Below are positions 8,869 through 17,703 of a stretch of DNA of 59,899 nucleotides, piece after piece. The DNA is from an uncultured Jannaschia sp. (GTDB lineage Bacteria; Pseudomonadota; Alphaproteobacteria; Rhodobacterales; Rhodobacteraceae), in the NCBI RefSeq assembly GCF_947494055.1, contig NZ_CANLTR010000019.1:1-59899 (forward strand). Reading direction: 5' to 3'. Position 1 is the first letter of the stretch. The number at the start of each line of letters is the position of its first letter. Made by a program: the position numbers and the translations under genes. The notes under the pieces are model-generated. The model did not search any database. It had not been told where the DNA came from and saw only the letters and a program-made list of their open reading frames with translations.

Positions 8869-9549
8869 CTACTCCCCCTCGAACAATCTCGCCGAGACGG
8901 AGCGCAGGTGCGCCCGCATCGCGGCATCGGCGGCAAGCGGATCGCGGGCCCGGATGGCCGCCACGATCGTGCGATGCTCGGCGAAGCTGGTATGGTCGCG
9001 CGGCGGACGGTCGGTCGTCCGCTCCACGCTGCCCCAGGCGACGGCGCGCCGCGCCTCGTTGAGCTGATCGAAGAGCGTCAGCAGCAGCAGGTTGTCGGTG
9101 GCCTGCGCGATGGCGCGATGCAGCCGGTCGTCCTGCCCCTCGTATTCGTGCCAGCTCGCCGCCGAGACGCAGCCGTCGAGCGCCGCCTGCATCGCCATCG
9201 CGTTCGCATGCGAGGCGTTCAGTGCCGCCTCCCGCGCGATGGCCGGCTCCAGCGAGATCCGCGCCCGCATCATCTTGAACGGCGTCAGCTTGAGCCCGAG
9301 CTCCACCAGCGGACCGTCGCCGCCCCTCGGACGTTCCTGCGACACGAAGGTGCCGCGGCCGACATGCCGCCAGATCAGCCCCTCGCGCTCCAGCACGTCG
9401 AGCGCCTTCCGGAGTGTCGCACGCGACAGGCCGAGCGTCTCCGTCAGGCTGCGCTCCGCCGGAAGACGCGCGCCCGGCCCGAAGCCGCCCTCTTGGATGT
9501 AGGTCCTGACCTGCGTGGCCGGATCCGGCATCTGGTCGATGTCGTACAA
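8869..9549 (-). CDS. GntR-family transcriptional regulator with FCD domain
   Basis: The product is 226 residues. An N-terminal winged helix (GPGARLPAERSLTETLGLSRATLRKALDVLEREGLI) is followed by an all-helical FCD ligand domain with Asp and His residues placed for metal or acid binding (HEYEGQDDRLHRAI, EHRTIVAAI). It sits between the importer operon, 64 bases downstream on the same strand, and the hydrolase gene on the other strand. It probably controls both from the box array just upstream of its start. Many FadR-type regulators of this class respond to small organic acids. Confidence 0.9.
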   Translation of the reverse strand: MYDIDQMPDPATQVRTYIQEGGFGPGARLPAERSLTETLGLSRATLRKALDVLEREGLIWRHVGRGTFVSQERPRGGDGPLVELGLKLTPFKMMRARISLEPAIAREAALNASHANAMAMQAALDGCVSAASWHEYEGQDDRLHRAIAQATDNLLLLTLFDQLNEARRAVAWGSVERTTDRPPRDHTSFAEHRTIVAAIRARDPLAADAAMRAHLRSVSARLFEGE

Positions 9550-9561
9550 GGTCGCTCACCC

Positions 9562-9688
9562 GATTGGTTGACCGATCCCTGCCTGATTGGCCGGATATAG
9601 TCAAGTATCTCGGCCTCCAGTGGCCAATTTAGATCGACCAAACCGATATACTCTGACCAATTTGGATTGATCAGCCAATTCAGATCGC
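9562..9688. promoter_or_regulatory. Array of CCAATT/GATTGG boxes in a divergent promoter region
   Basis: Between the GntR gene and the hydrolase gene are three forward boxes of the form CCAATTyrGATyG, starting at 9624, 9657 and 9675. Two GATTGG boxes in the opposite sense lie at 9562-9567 and 9585-9590. The 9657 and 9675 copies are 18 bases apart. The arrangement suits a set of operators bound by the adjacent GntR protein or another dimeric regulator. The stretch is also much richer in A and T than its surroundings. Confidence 0.6.
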
Positions 9689-9727
9689 CTATGGCCATGC
9701 GTGAACCAAGCTCGAACGAGGCGTCCC

Positions 9728-10411
9728 ATGACCGACTACGCGATTGCCGCACCCCCCATCCCGACGATCCCGACCCGCGACGGGGGGGCCTTTCCGGTAC
9801 GCCGCGTCTATTGCATCGGTCGGAACTACGCCGCCCATGCCGTCGAGATGGGGCACGACCCGGACCGGGAGCCGCCCTTCTTCTTCCAGAAGAACCCCGA
9901 CAACCTCGACGCCTCCGGCAGCTTCCCCTACCCGGCACAGAGCGACGACGTTCACCACGAGGTCGAGCTTCTGGTGGCGCTCGGCTCCGGCGGGCGCGAC
10001 ATCGCGACGGAGGACGCGCTTGACCATGTCTGGGGCTACGGCGTGTGCCTCGACATGACGCGGCGCGACCTGCAGGGCGTGGCCAAGAAGATGGGCCGCC
10101 CCTGGGAGATCGGGAAGGCGTTCGAGCGCTCCGCCCCCATCGGACTGCTCTACCCGGCCTCCGAGATCGGCCATCCCGCGGAGGGCCGGGTCGAACTGAA
10201 GGTCAACGGCGCGGTGACGCAGGAGGGTGACCTGAACCAGATGATCTGGAAGGTGCCCGAGATGATCGCCTACCTGTCGGATTATTTCGAGCTCGCCGCC
10301 GGCGACGTGATCATGGCCGGAACCCCTTCGGGCGTCGGCCCGGTGAACCGGGGCGACGTCATGGAGGCGACGATCGAAGGGCTCGGCACGTTGAACGTGA
10401 CCGTAAGCTGA
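9728..10411 (+). CDS. Fumarylacetoacetate hydrolase-family protein
   Basis: The product is 227 residues from the ATG at 9728. The family hallmarks are present: VYCIGRNYAAHAVEMG, the metal-binding HHEVELLVALG, the GYGVCLDMTRRDLQ motif and GTPSGVGPV. Members this short hydrolyse acylpyruvates such as fumarylpyruvate, or act as hydratases and decarboxylases in aromatic-acid breakdown, using a bound divalent metal. The motif layout is closest to fumarylpyruvate hydrolase-like proteins, but the substrate is not fixed by sequence. It diverges from the GntR regulator and NitT/TauT importer and shares the box array upstream, so it probably acts on the imported compound or its product. Confidence 0.88.
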   Translation: MTDYAIAAPPIPTIPTRDGGAFPVRRVYCIGRNYAAHAVEMGHDPDREPPFFFQKNPDNLDASGSFPYPAQSDDVHHEVELLVALGSGGRDIATEDALDHVWGYGVCLDMTRRDLQGVAKKMGRPWEIGKAFERSAPIGLLYPASEIGHPAEGRVELKVNGAVTQEGDLNQMIWKVPEMIAYLSDYFELAAGDVIMAGTPSGVGPVNRGDVMEATIEGLGTLNVTVS

Positions 10412-10485
10412 GACGAAGGCGCAGGACTGGCCGCGGGCGATCCGTCGCCGCGCGGTCGAGCCGGCTCGTCTACCGGTCCGCCCGG

Positions 10486-11694
10486 CTATTCGGCGGCGGC
10501 GAGACCGGCCTCCGCCGCCGCGTCCGCGATGATCTCCGCGATCACGTCGCAATCCGCGAGGTCGAAGGTCAGCGGCAGGCGCATGTCGAACAGTCCGGCC
10601 AGCACCGCATCCGTTCTCGGCAGCGCTTGCGGTTCCATGTATCGCCAGGAGCGGTGGCTGGACGTGAAGCCCGCGGGCTCCGCCGCGCCGAACCACTTGA
10701 TCTCCACCCCGTCCGCCGCGGCGCGCGCGACGAAGGCCGCGGCCTCGCCCGACGCAATGCCCGGTACGGTGAACTGGACCGAGGAGCCGACGTAACGCTC
10801 CTGCGGCGGACGGACCGGAAGGCGGATCGCGGGCTGGCCACGGAGCCGGTCGGCCAGCCGGTCGTGGCGCGCATTCCAGCGCACGACGTTCGCGTCGAGC
10901 TCGCCGATCTGCGGGCGCAGCAGCGCGGCGCGCAGGTTGTCCATCCGCGCCGAGAGGTTCGGCATGTCGAGCCGGGCGTCGGCGAAGGCCGCGGCCTCCG
11001 GCCCCGCGCCGTGGCGGTCGTGCAGCATGTAGGAGCCCGACAGGATCGTAGCGCGCGCCATGAAGCCCGCATCGTCCGAGGTCAACAGCCCGCCCTCGCC
11101 CGAGTTCATGTGCTTGTAGGTCTGCGTCGAGAAGCACCCCACCAGCCCGAAGCCGCCCGACCGGCGCCCGGCCCACGCCGCCCCCATCGTGTGGGCGCAA
11201 TCCTCGATCACGGTGACGCCCCGCGCGGCGGCGATCGCCATCAGCCGGTCCATGTCGCACAGATGCCCGCGCATGTGCGACAGCAGCAGGAACCGCGCGC
11301 CGGTCGCGCGGGCCTTCGCGTCGAAATCGTCGAGGTCGAGAACGAGGTCCAGCGTGATCTCGACGAGCGCCGGCCGCGCGCCGAGGGCCGCGATGGCGCC
11401 GGGCACGGGGGCCAGCGTGAAGGCGTTGGTGAGCACCGTATCGCCCGGGCCCACCCCCGCGGCGCGCATGGCGATCTGCATCGCCTGTCCGCCCGAGGCC
11501 AGTGCGAGGCAGTACCGCGCCCCCTGCCACGCGGCGAAGTCCCGCTCCAGCGCGGCCGCTTCCGACACCTCGCCCGGACCGGTGTTGTAGCGGTGCAGGC
11601 GGCCCGAGCGCATCACCTCCACCGCGGCGGCGATGCCGACCTCGGGGATGGGCGCCTGCTGCGTGAAGCTGCCGCGGAAACGTGGGCTCGGCAT
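10486..11694 (-). CDS. DegT/DnrJ/EryC1/StrS-family aminotransferase
   Basis: The product is 402 residues from the ATG at 11694. It is a PLP-dependent fold-type I enzyme: RYNTGPGEVSEAAALERDFAAW near the N-terminus, the cofactor Asp in VIEDCAHTMGA, and the Schiff-base Lys194 in QTYKHMNSGEGG. These enzymes usually aminate keto-sugars for surface glycans or antibiotics. Some are repurposed, and no sugar-nucleotide gene lies next to it. It diverges from the thiamine-diphosphate enzyme across 241 bases. A longer in-frame extension overlaps the divergent gene and is unlikely to be real. Confidence 0.85.
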   Translation of the reverse strand: MPSPRFRGSFTQQAPIPEVGIAAAVEVMRSGRLHRYNTGPGEVSEAAALERDFAAWQGARYCLALASGGQAMQIAMRAAGVGPGDTVLTNAFTLAPVPGAIAALGARPALVEITLDLVLDLDDFDAKARATGARFLLLSHMRGHLCDMDRLMAIAAARGVTVIEDCAHTMGAAWAGRRSGGFGLVGCFSTQTYKHMNSGEGGLLTSDDAGFMARATILSGSYMLHDRHGAGPEAAAFADARLDMPNLSARMDNLRAALLRPQIGELDANVVRWNARHDRLADRLRGQPAIRLPVRPPQERYVGSSVQFTVPGIASGEAAAFVARAAADGVEIKWFGAAEPAGFTSSHRSWRYMEPQALPRTDAVLAGLFDMRLPLTFDLADCDVIAEIIADAAAEAGLAAAE

Positions 11695-11935
11695 CGTCGT
11701 CGGTCCTCCCCTGCCCTCCTCTGCCCGGGCCAGCGTCGTCAGCCTACGGGGAAGGCGTGCCCGCCGCCATGCGGGAAACGTCCTTGGGAAGCGCGGCCGG
11801 CCCCGGCCGCGACCGTCACCGAAAACAGCGACCCGTGGCTTCACCTGCGACGCCCTTTCGGTCATGCCTCGACGAAACCGGTATGCTGCGGCGGCAAGTG
11901 CCGGCACGAGGCGGCACCGAGCGGGAGGAGACGTC

Positions 11936-14290
11936 ATGGACGGCACGCAACTCAAGATCGTCGAGCAGCGGCTTCTCTGGCTGTCGCATTGGATGATCCA
12001 CAACGCCAACCACCTTCGCCCCAAGGCGGACGGGATCAAGGTCGGCGGGCATCAGGCGTCGTCGGCCTCGATGGTGTCGATCATGACCGCGCTCTACTTC
12101 TCCGCGCTGCGTCCCGAGGACCGGGTGGCGGTGAAGCCGCATGCCTCGCCGGTTTTCCACGCGATGCACTATCTCATGGGCAACCAGACCCGCGAGAAGC
12201 TCAAGACCTTCCGCGGCTTCGGGGGCGCGCAGAGCTATCCGAGCCGAACCAAGGACATCGACGACGTCGACTTCTCCACCGGCTCCGTCGGCCTCGGCGT
12301 CGGCATCACCGCGCTCGCCGCGATCGTGCAGGACTTCATCGCGGCGAAGGAATGGGGCAACGTCCCGCTCGGGCGGATGGTCGCGCTGGTGGGCGACGCG
12401 GAACTCGACGAGGGCAACGTCTACGAGGTGCTGCAGGAGGGCTGGAAGAACGACCTGCGCAACACATGGTGGATCATCGACTACAACCGACAGTCGCTCG
12501 ACGGGATCGTGCGCGAGGGGCTGTTCGGACGGATCGAGCGCATCTTCGAGGCCTTCGGCTGGGACGTGGTGCGGGTGAAGCACGGCACGCTCCAGCGCGC
12601 GGCCTTCGACGAGCCCGGGGGCGCCAAGCTGCGCGACTGGATCGATGCCTGCCCCAACATCGAATACGCCGCGCTGACCTATCGCGGCGGCGCCGTCTGG
12701 CGCGAGCGCCTGATGGACGATCTGGGCGACCAGGGCGACGTGACCGCGCTTATCGACCGGCGGGACGACGACGCGCTGGCCGCGCTGATGGAGAATCTCG
12801 GCGGAAATTGCGTGGAGACGATGGCCGAGACCTTCGCCGCCATCGACCACGACCGCCCGACCTGCTTCCTGGCCTACACGATCAAGGGCTGGGGCACGCC
12901 CATCGCCGGGCACAAGGACAATCACGGCGGCCTGATGACGAAGGCGCAGATGGCCGAATGGCAGGCCAATATGGGTGTGCCCGAGGGTCAGGAATGGGAG
13001 CGTTTCGCCACCGTCGTGGACGTACCTGCCTTCGAGACGGCGCTCACGCGGGTGCCGTTCTTCGCCGCCGGTCCGCGCCGCCACGGCGACGCACGACTCG
13101 ACGTGCCCGCCATCGCCTTCGCCGCCGAGCGGGAGATCTCGACGCAGGCCGCCTTCGGCAAGATCCTCGACGAGTTGGCGAAGGGGGACAGCGACCTCGC
13201 CGCGCGCATCCTCACCACCTCGCCGGACGTGACGGGGACGACCGGGCTCGGCGCCTTCGTCAACCGCCGCAAGCTCTTCGCGCGGGAGGCGCTGGCCGAC
13301 GCCTTCATCGACCACCGCATCCCGTCCGTGGCGAAGTGGAACTTCGCCCCCGAGGGCCAGCATGTCGAACTCGGCATCGCGGAGATGAACCTGTTCCTGC
13401 TGCTCGGTGCCGCAGGGTTGGCACACAGCCTCTGGGGCAAGCGTCTGATCCCCATCGGCACGGTCTACGACCCGTTCGTGCATCGCGGCCTCGATGCGCT
13501 GAACTACGCCTGCTACCAGGACGCGCGGTTCATGATCGTGGGGACGCCCTCGGGCGTCACGCTCGCACCCGAGGGCGGCGCGCACCAGTCGATCGGCACG
13601 CCGCTCACCGGCATGGCGCAGGACGGGCTCGCCGCCTTCGAGCCGGCCTTCGCCGACGAGCTTGCGGTCATCATGGAATGGGCCTTCGACTACCTGCAGC
13701 GCGACGGCGAGGGCGACCCGGACGAGCGCACCTGGCTGCGCGACGAAACCGGCGGCTCGGTCTATCTGCGGCTAACTACCAAGCCGCTCGAACAGCCCGG
13801 CCGCCGCCCCGACGACGCGTTCCGGCAGGGCACGATCGACGGGGCGTACTGGTTGCGCAAACCGGGTCCGAACTGCGCGGTCGTGATCGCCTATCAGGGC
13901 GCGGTGGCCGACGAGGCGATCGCGGCGGCGGGGACGATCGGGGAGCATCGACGCGACGTGGCCGTGCTCGCCGTCACCTCGGCCGACCGCCTGAACGCCG
14001 GCTGGACCGCGGCGCAGCGCGAACGCGCGCGCGGCAATGCCGGGGCCGCGAGCCACGTCGAGCGCCTGCTCGGGGATCTGCCGCGGCACTGCGTCCTCGT
14101 CACCGTCATCGACGGCCACCCGGCCACGCTCGCCTGGCTCGGCGCCGTTGCCGGGCACCGGACGATCCCGCACGGGGTCGAGCATTTCGGCCAGACCGGC
14201 ACGATCGGCGATCTCGCGGAACATTTCGGCATCGACCGGGCGTCCATCGCCCGCTCGGTCGGCGCGCTCACCGAGGGCTCGCGGGTCTAG
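11936..14290 (+). CDS. Thiamine-diphosphate enzyme, transketolase / homodimeric pyruvate dehydrogenase E1-like
   Basis: The product is 784 residues from the ATG at 11936, with GGGAGGAG upstream. The diphosphate/Mg motif starts at GDAELDEG (near residue 153) and ends about 30 residues later in DYNRQSLDG, very like the GDGEMDE and NLQRLDGPV pair of AceE. A pyrimidine-domain Glu is likely in HVELGIAEMN. The length is about 100 residues below E. coli AceE and above ordinary transketolase. The enzyme may make an acyl or glycolaldehyde transfer; which one cannot be decided here. No E2 or E3 gene lies beside it. A flavoprotein resembling E3 is far away at 43.6 kb and need not be related. Confidence 0.8.
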   Translation: MDGTQLKIVEQRLLWLSHWMIHNANHLRPKADGIKVGGHQASSASMVSIMTALYFSALRPEDRVAVKPHASPVFHAMHYLMGNQTREKLKTFRGFGGAQSYPSRTKDIDDVDFSTGSVGLGVGITALAAIVQDFIAAKEWGNVPLGRMVALVGDAELDEGNVYEVLQEGWKNDLRNTWWIIDYNRQSLDGIVREGLFGRIERIFEAFGWDVVRVKHGTLQRAAFDEPGGAKLRDWIDACPNIEYAALTYRGGAVWRERLMDDLGDQGDVTALIDRRDDDALAALMENLGGNCVETMAETFAAIDHDRPTCFLAYTIKGWGTPIAGHKDNHGGLMTKAQMAEWQANMGVPEGQEWERFATVVDVPAFETALTRVPFFAAGPRRHGDARLDVPAIAFAAEREISTQAAFGKILDELAKGDSDLAARILTTSPDVTGTTGLGAFVNRRKLFAREALADAFIDHRIPSVAKWNFAPEGQHVELGIAEMNLFLLLGAAGLAHSLWGKRLIPIGTVYDPFVHRGLDALNYACYQDARFMIVGTPSGVTLAPEGGAHQSIGTPLTGMAQDGLAAFEPAFADELAVIMEWAFDYLQRDGEGDPDERTWLRDETGGSVYLRLTTKPLEQPGRRPDDAFRQGTIDGAYWLRKPGPNCAVVIAYQGAVADEAIAAAGTIGEHRRDVAVLAVTSADRLNAGWTAAQRERARGNAGAASHVERLLGDLPRHCVLVTVIDGHPATLAWLGAVAGHRTIPHGVEHFGQTGTIGDLAEHFGIDRASIARSVGALTEGSRV

Positions 14291-14551
14291 GGCCGGGGAA
14301 CGTAGCCCTTAGGCAGCCCTCTCAACCGTGCCCGGCCGCGAGGGCGGGCACCGAAGGCTCGAGATCGGCGGTGGCATCTCGCGCAGGCGCCGCAACCTCG
14401 CCTGGACCTTCCGAGGGCTCGGTCCCGACCCGAATGTCGCCGGCGCTCTGCAGCGCGAAGCCGACGGGGCCCACTGCGCCCCGGTCACCGCGCCGTCGGC
14501 GATGCGCCGGACAGTGAGCCAGTACGCAGAGGACGCCGTTCCCCGTCCGTG

Positions 14552-15145
14552 TCAGTATCCGGATCGCGGCGGCCGTCGCACCGACAGCGCGACAACGCAA
14601 CCCAGGATGAAGACGGCGATCCCGCCGAGCTCGAACACCCAGTTCAGCCGCATCCCCGCTAGGCGAAACCCGATCATCCGGTCGACATCGTGGAAGCCGA
14701 CGGCCCGGACGAGGACGAACCCCGTGATCCAGACCAGACCGAGAAGCGCGATGCCGGTGCGACGGATCGTGCGGCGCAGCAACCAGAAGACGCCGGTCCC
14801 GCCGATGATCGCCATCGCGATCAGTCCGATGATGAAGTCGGCCTGCACGGTGCGGCGCATGTCGTACCAGCCCTGCATCTGCGCGGTGCAACGACCCGCC
14901 GCCGTCAGGAAGCTCTGCAGGTCGAGTTGCTTGTTGACCGACAGGAACAGGAGCCCGGCCCCCGCGACGGCCCAGAACGTGCGCTCGAGGGTCTGCCGAT
15001 CCCGCCGCGTGGCAAGCGTCAGGGAGAAGATGGCGGCAACGGCATAGGCGACCACGGTCAGCCATCCGGCGAAACCCGGATCGCCTATGCCCGGCGACCA
15101 TCGCAGGAGAGAACAGTCGATTATCTGCGAGATGGTGTCGGGCAA
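14552..15145 (-). CDS. Small integral membrane protein of unknown function
   Basis: The product is 197 residues with about five hydrophobic segments (GWLTVVAYAVAAIFSL, VAGAGLLFLSV, FIIGLIAMAIIGGTGVFWLL, ALLGLVWITGFVLV, LGGIAVFILGCVVALSV). A cytosolic RRDRQTLER loop and a conserved-looking NKQLDLQSFLTAAGR segment follow the first helices. I recognise it only as a membrane protein of a type common in Rhodobacteraceae. No catalytic motif is visible. The gene is convergent with the thiamine enzyme. The 260 bases between them contain no recognisable gene. Confidence 0.65.
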   Translation of the reverse strand: MPDTISQIIDCSLLRWSPGIGDPGFAGWLTVVAYAVAAIFSLTLATRRDRQTLERTFWAVAGAGLLFLSVNKQLDLQSFLTAAGRCTAQMQGWYDMRRTVQADFIIGLIAMAIIGGTGVFWLLRRTIRRTGIALLGLVWITGFVLVRAVGFHDVDRMIGFRLAGMRLNWVFELGGIAVFILGCVVALSVRRPPRSGY

Positions 15146-15443
15146 AACAGGCGGCCTCGTCGGGTCTGGCGTCGCGCCTCCCTACCACCGGGAGCGGGCG
15201 AAGCCACGTCTGCGGGCGAGCTTCGTGAATGATCGCCTGCGGCGTGCCCCCGGAGCTGCCACCATCTCGTCGTAAGGCCCTGGCAACAAGGCAACACGCC
15301 ATCGTTGTCGAGCACATTCGCCGCGGGAACGACAGACCGGATCGCCGGCACGAGCGTGATCGGCGACGGCCCTCCCTAATTCGACTGTCATGCCGCCCGG
15401 TCCGGATCGATAGCCTTCGCGAGGCCCGCTCCGGGCACGCGGC
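15146..15443. other. Intergenic stretch with no recognised feature
   Basis: About 300 bases between the membrane protein gene and the TolB-like gene. Frames through it have no recognisable protein similarity, and no clear hairpin with a T tract was seen. Confidence 0.5.
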
Positions 15444-16268
15444 TCAGGCCGGGGCGTAGCGCGCGAAGGCGAACGCGCCCCCGGACGGGCGCCAGCACGG
15501 CACGTTGATCGTGCCCTGGCCGCCGAAGAGCGACAGGACAGACCGCGGGGTCCCGCCCGCGGCGGGCATGGTCCGGAGCTCGACCAAGCGGTCGCGGGGA
15601 TGCTTCTGCGTCCCGGGCGGGAAGGCCAGATACAGGATGTCGCGTCCGTCGGGCGACGGGTGGGGGAACCAGCCCACGCTGTCGCCGCGGGTCATGCGCT
15701 CGGGCGTGCCGCCCGCGGCCGGCACCCGCCACAGATCGACGCCGGCTTCGGTCTCGCCGTTGAACCAGACCCAGGCGCCGTCGGGCGTCACGTCGGGACC
15801 GTCGCAATGAAGGAACCCCTCGGTCAGCGCACGTTCGGGCCCGCCCGCCACGGGAATGGCGTGGATCTGGAACGTCGCGCCCCGCCGCGCCGTATAGACG
15901 AGCGTGGCGCCGTCCGGGGTCCAGCCGTGCCAGTAGGACGGCGTCGCGGGGGTCACGCGGCGCGGCTGTCCCCCCTCGGCCGGCAGGACGTAGATGGCGG
16001 AGGCCCCGTCCGCGCTCGAATCCGAGACGGCGAGGAGGCGCCCGTCGGGCGATAGCCCGTGATCGTTGTTGAGCCGGTCGAGCGGGCCGGTGTCGATCTG
16101 CGCGAGGCTGCCGTCCGCGTCGAGCCGCCAGAGACGCCCGTCGCCATTGACGATCAGGTGCCCGTCGGGATGCCAGTTCGGCGCTTCCAGCAGGCGCGGC
16201 GTTTGCAGCCAGACCGAGACCGCGCCCGTGGCGAGGTCCATCGTGCAGATTTCGGTCCGCCAGGTCAT
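15444..16268 (-). CDS. TolB-like beta-propeller protein
   Basis: The product is 274 residues. It consists of repeated PD40/WD-like blades: NWHPDGHLIV, GLSPDGRLLAVSD, GWTPDGATLVYTAR, DVTPDGAWVWFNGE, HPSPDGRDILYLA and CWRPSGGAFAFARY. There is no signal peptide, so it should be cytosolic. Its ATG overlaps the TGA of the upstream 92-residue ORF (ATGA), so it is the last gene of the mannoside operon. Proteins like this often accompany oligosaccharide-degrading operons; some resemble oligogalacturonate lyase propellers without being shown to be catalytic. It is shorter than a full six- or seven-blade TolB. Confidence 0.8.
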   Translation of the reverse strand: MTWRTEICTMDLATGAVSVWLQTPRLLEAPNWHPDGHLIVNGDGRLWRLDADGSLAQIDTGPLDRLNNDHGLSPDGRLLAVSDSSADGASAIYVLPAEGGQPRRVTPATPSYWHGWTPDGATLVYTARRGATFQIHAIPVAGGPERALTEGFLHCDGPDVTPDGAWVWFNGETEAGVDLWRVPAAGGTPERMTRGDSVGWFPHPSPDGRDILYLAFPPGTQKHPRDRLVELRTMPAAGGTPRSVLSLFGGQGTINVPCWRPSGGAFAFARYAPA

Positions 16269-16543
16269 TCGGCCAAAGCCTCGCCGCGGACCGGGTCGAA
16301 GCTCTCCGGCACGACCGTGGTGATCCGGAAGATTTCGAACCGTGGCGGGCCACTTCTAGCAACGGCGCGGCTGACCCCCGCCTCGCTGCCGCAGCCTTCG
16401 GCAGTGTCGAGGCGGCGGCAGTCCGGCGCCAGCGCGGTGGAGACGCCGTGACAGGCGGCGTCGCCCTCACGGTTCCAGAAGCGGGGACCGGTCCGCGGCG
16501 CGCGCTCGATGCGCCTCATTCCAGGGCTTCCGGTTCGGATCAT
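16265..16543 (-). CDS. Unrecognised 92-residue protein, coupled inside the mannoside operon
   Basis: The ATG at 16543 overlaps the stop of the Gfo/Idh/MocA gene (ATGA), and its own TGA overlaps the ATG of the TolB-like gene (ATGA). That double coupling is the main evidence that it is expressed. The product is basic at the N-terminus (MIRTGSPGMRRIERAPRTG). It has four Cys residues (one each in DAACHG, PDCRR and EGCGSEAG, counting the second DAACHG neighbour as uncertain) and ends in FEIFRITTVVPESFDPVRG. No signal peptide or membrane helix is visible and I recognise no family. It could alternatively be a chance frame bridging a 270-base gap. Confidence 0.45.
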   Translation of the reverse strand: MIRTGSPGMRRIERAPRTGPRFWNREGDAACHGVSTALAPDCRRLDTAEGCGSEAGVSRAVARSGPPRFEIFRITTVVPESFDPVRGEALAE

Positions 16544-17703
16544 GCGGCGACGGCCCCTTCCGGCATCAGGCGGCGCGCGGCGGCGGCGTCGAACGGCGCC
16601 GGACGCGCGCAGGTCGTGGTCATCTCGATGAACCGGCCCTCCTCGCCCGAGCGCAGGATCGCCTCCAGCACCTCGGTCACGTGGAGCGCCATCTCCAACG
16701 CGCAGCGATGCGGCCCGCCCGTCTGGATCGCCCTTGCCATGTCGGCCAGCCCCACACTCCGGTAATCGGCGCGCGGACGCCCGTCGCGGGTGGTGCGGTT
16801 CACGACCGAGAGCGGATGGTCGGCGGCCTCGAAGCTCCGGACGTCCTGATCGGAGCCCACGATCTCGGTCGTGCCGCCGAAAAAGTTCGGGTCCTGCGGC
16901 AGCAACGTGCCCTCGGTCCCGTAGAGCTCGACGTTGCGATGGCCGTGATGGGGCACGTCCCACGAGGCGGAGAAGGTGATCTGCGCGCCGGAGGCGAAGT
17001 CGAGGAGCGCGTGGGCCGTGGTCGGCGTCTCCACCGGGATCGTCTCGCCCGTGCGGGGCGCCGTGGCGATGACGCGCGTGTCCCGGGCCATGCCGGTCAT
17101 CGCGGCGACGCGGCGCACCGGCCCGATCAGGTTGACGAGCTGCGTGACGTAATACGGCCCCAGGTCGAGGACCGGGCCGCCGCCCTCGAGAAAGAAGAAG
17201 TCCGGGTTCGGATGCCACATCTCCATGCCGGCCGACATGACGTGGCAGGTGCCGTGGGTGATCCGCCCGACCGCGCCCGCATCGAGCAGGCGGCGCGATT
17301 CCTGATGGCTGGCGCCGAGGAACGTGTCGGGCGCGCAGCCGATCCGCCGCCCAACCACCTCCGCCGCGCGGGCGAGCCCCTTCGCGTCCGCGAGCGTCAG
17401 CGCGAGCGGTTTCTCGGAATAGGCGTGCTTGCCCGCCGCGAGGATCGCGCGGGTGACCTCCGCATGGGCCGCGGGCACGGTGAGGTTGACGACGATGTCG
17501 ATATCCTGCGCGGCGAGCAGGCCCTCGACCGTTTCCGTGCGCAGGCCGAACTCGGCGGCGCGCGCCTCGGCCCGGGACGCGTCGAGATCGGCGACGGCCC
17601 GCATCTCGATCCCCGCGAAGAGCGCGGCGCGGGCGAGGTAGCTCTCGGAGATGTTGCCGCAACCGATGAGGCCGACGCCGAGCGGGGCGGGGGCGGCGCT
17701 CAT
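16540..17703 (-). CDS. Gfo/Idh/MocA-family NAD(P)-dependent oxidoreductase
   Basis: The product is 387 residues. The Rossmann motif GVGLIGCGNISESY is at the N-terminus, followed by the family's EKP motif (SEKPLALTLADAK) and a C-terminal substrate-binding sheet domain with GGGPVLDLGPYYV. Enzymes of this family oxidise or reduce sugars and inositols, or act on glycosides through a 3-keto intermediate. Its ATG overlaps the isomerase stop (ATGA). It probably works with the isomerase on a sugar released by the mannosidase. Confidence 0.9.
   Translation of the reverse strand: MSAAPAPLGVGLIGCGNISESYLARAALFAGIEMRAVADLDASRAEARAAEFGLRTETVEGLLAAQDIDIVVNLTVPAAHAEVTRAILAAGKHAYSEKPLALTLADAKGLARAAEVVGRRIGCAPDTFLGASHQESRRLLDAGAVGRITHGTCHVMSAGMEMWHPNPDFFFLEGGGPVLDLGPYYVTQLVNLIGPVRRVAAMTGMARDTRVIATAPRTGETIPVETPTTAHALLDFASGAQITFSASWDVPHHGHRNVELYGTEGTLLPQDPNFFGGTTEIVGSDQDVRSFEAADHPLSVVNRTTRDGRPRADYRSVGLADMARAIQTGGPHRCALEMALHVTEVLEAILRSGEEGRFIEMTTTCARPAPFDAAAARRLMPEGAVAA

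Noticed and set aside
11695-12039. Long N-terminal extension of the DegT aminotransferase
   Set aside because: It would overlap the start of the divergent thiamine enzyme, and the family begins near the ATG at 11694.
10627-14517. Very long open frames opposite or across real genes
   Set aside because: They are antisense or shifted frames of GC-rich genes, rich in Arg, Pro and Gly with no motifs. The real genes have clear domains in other frames.
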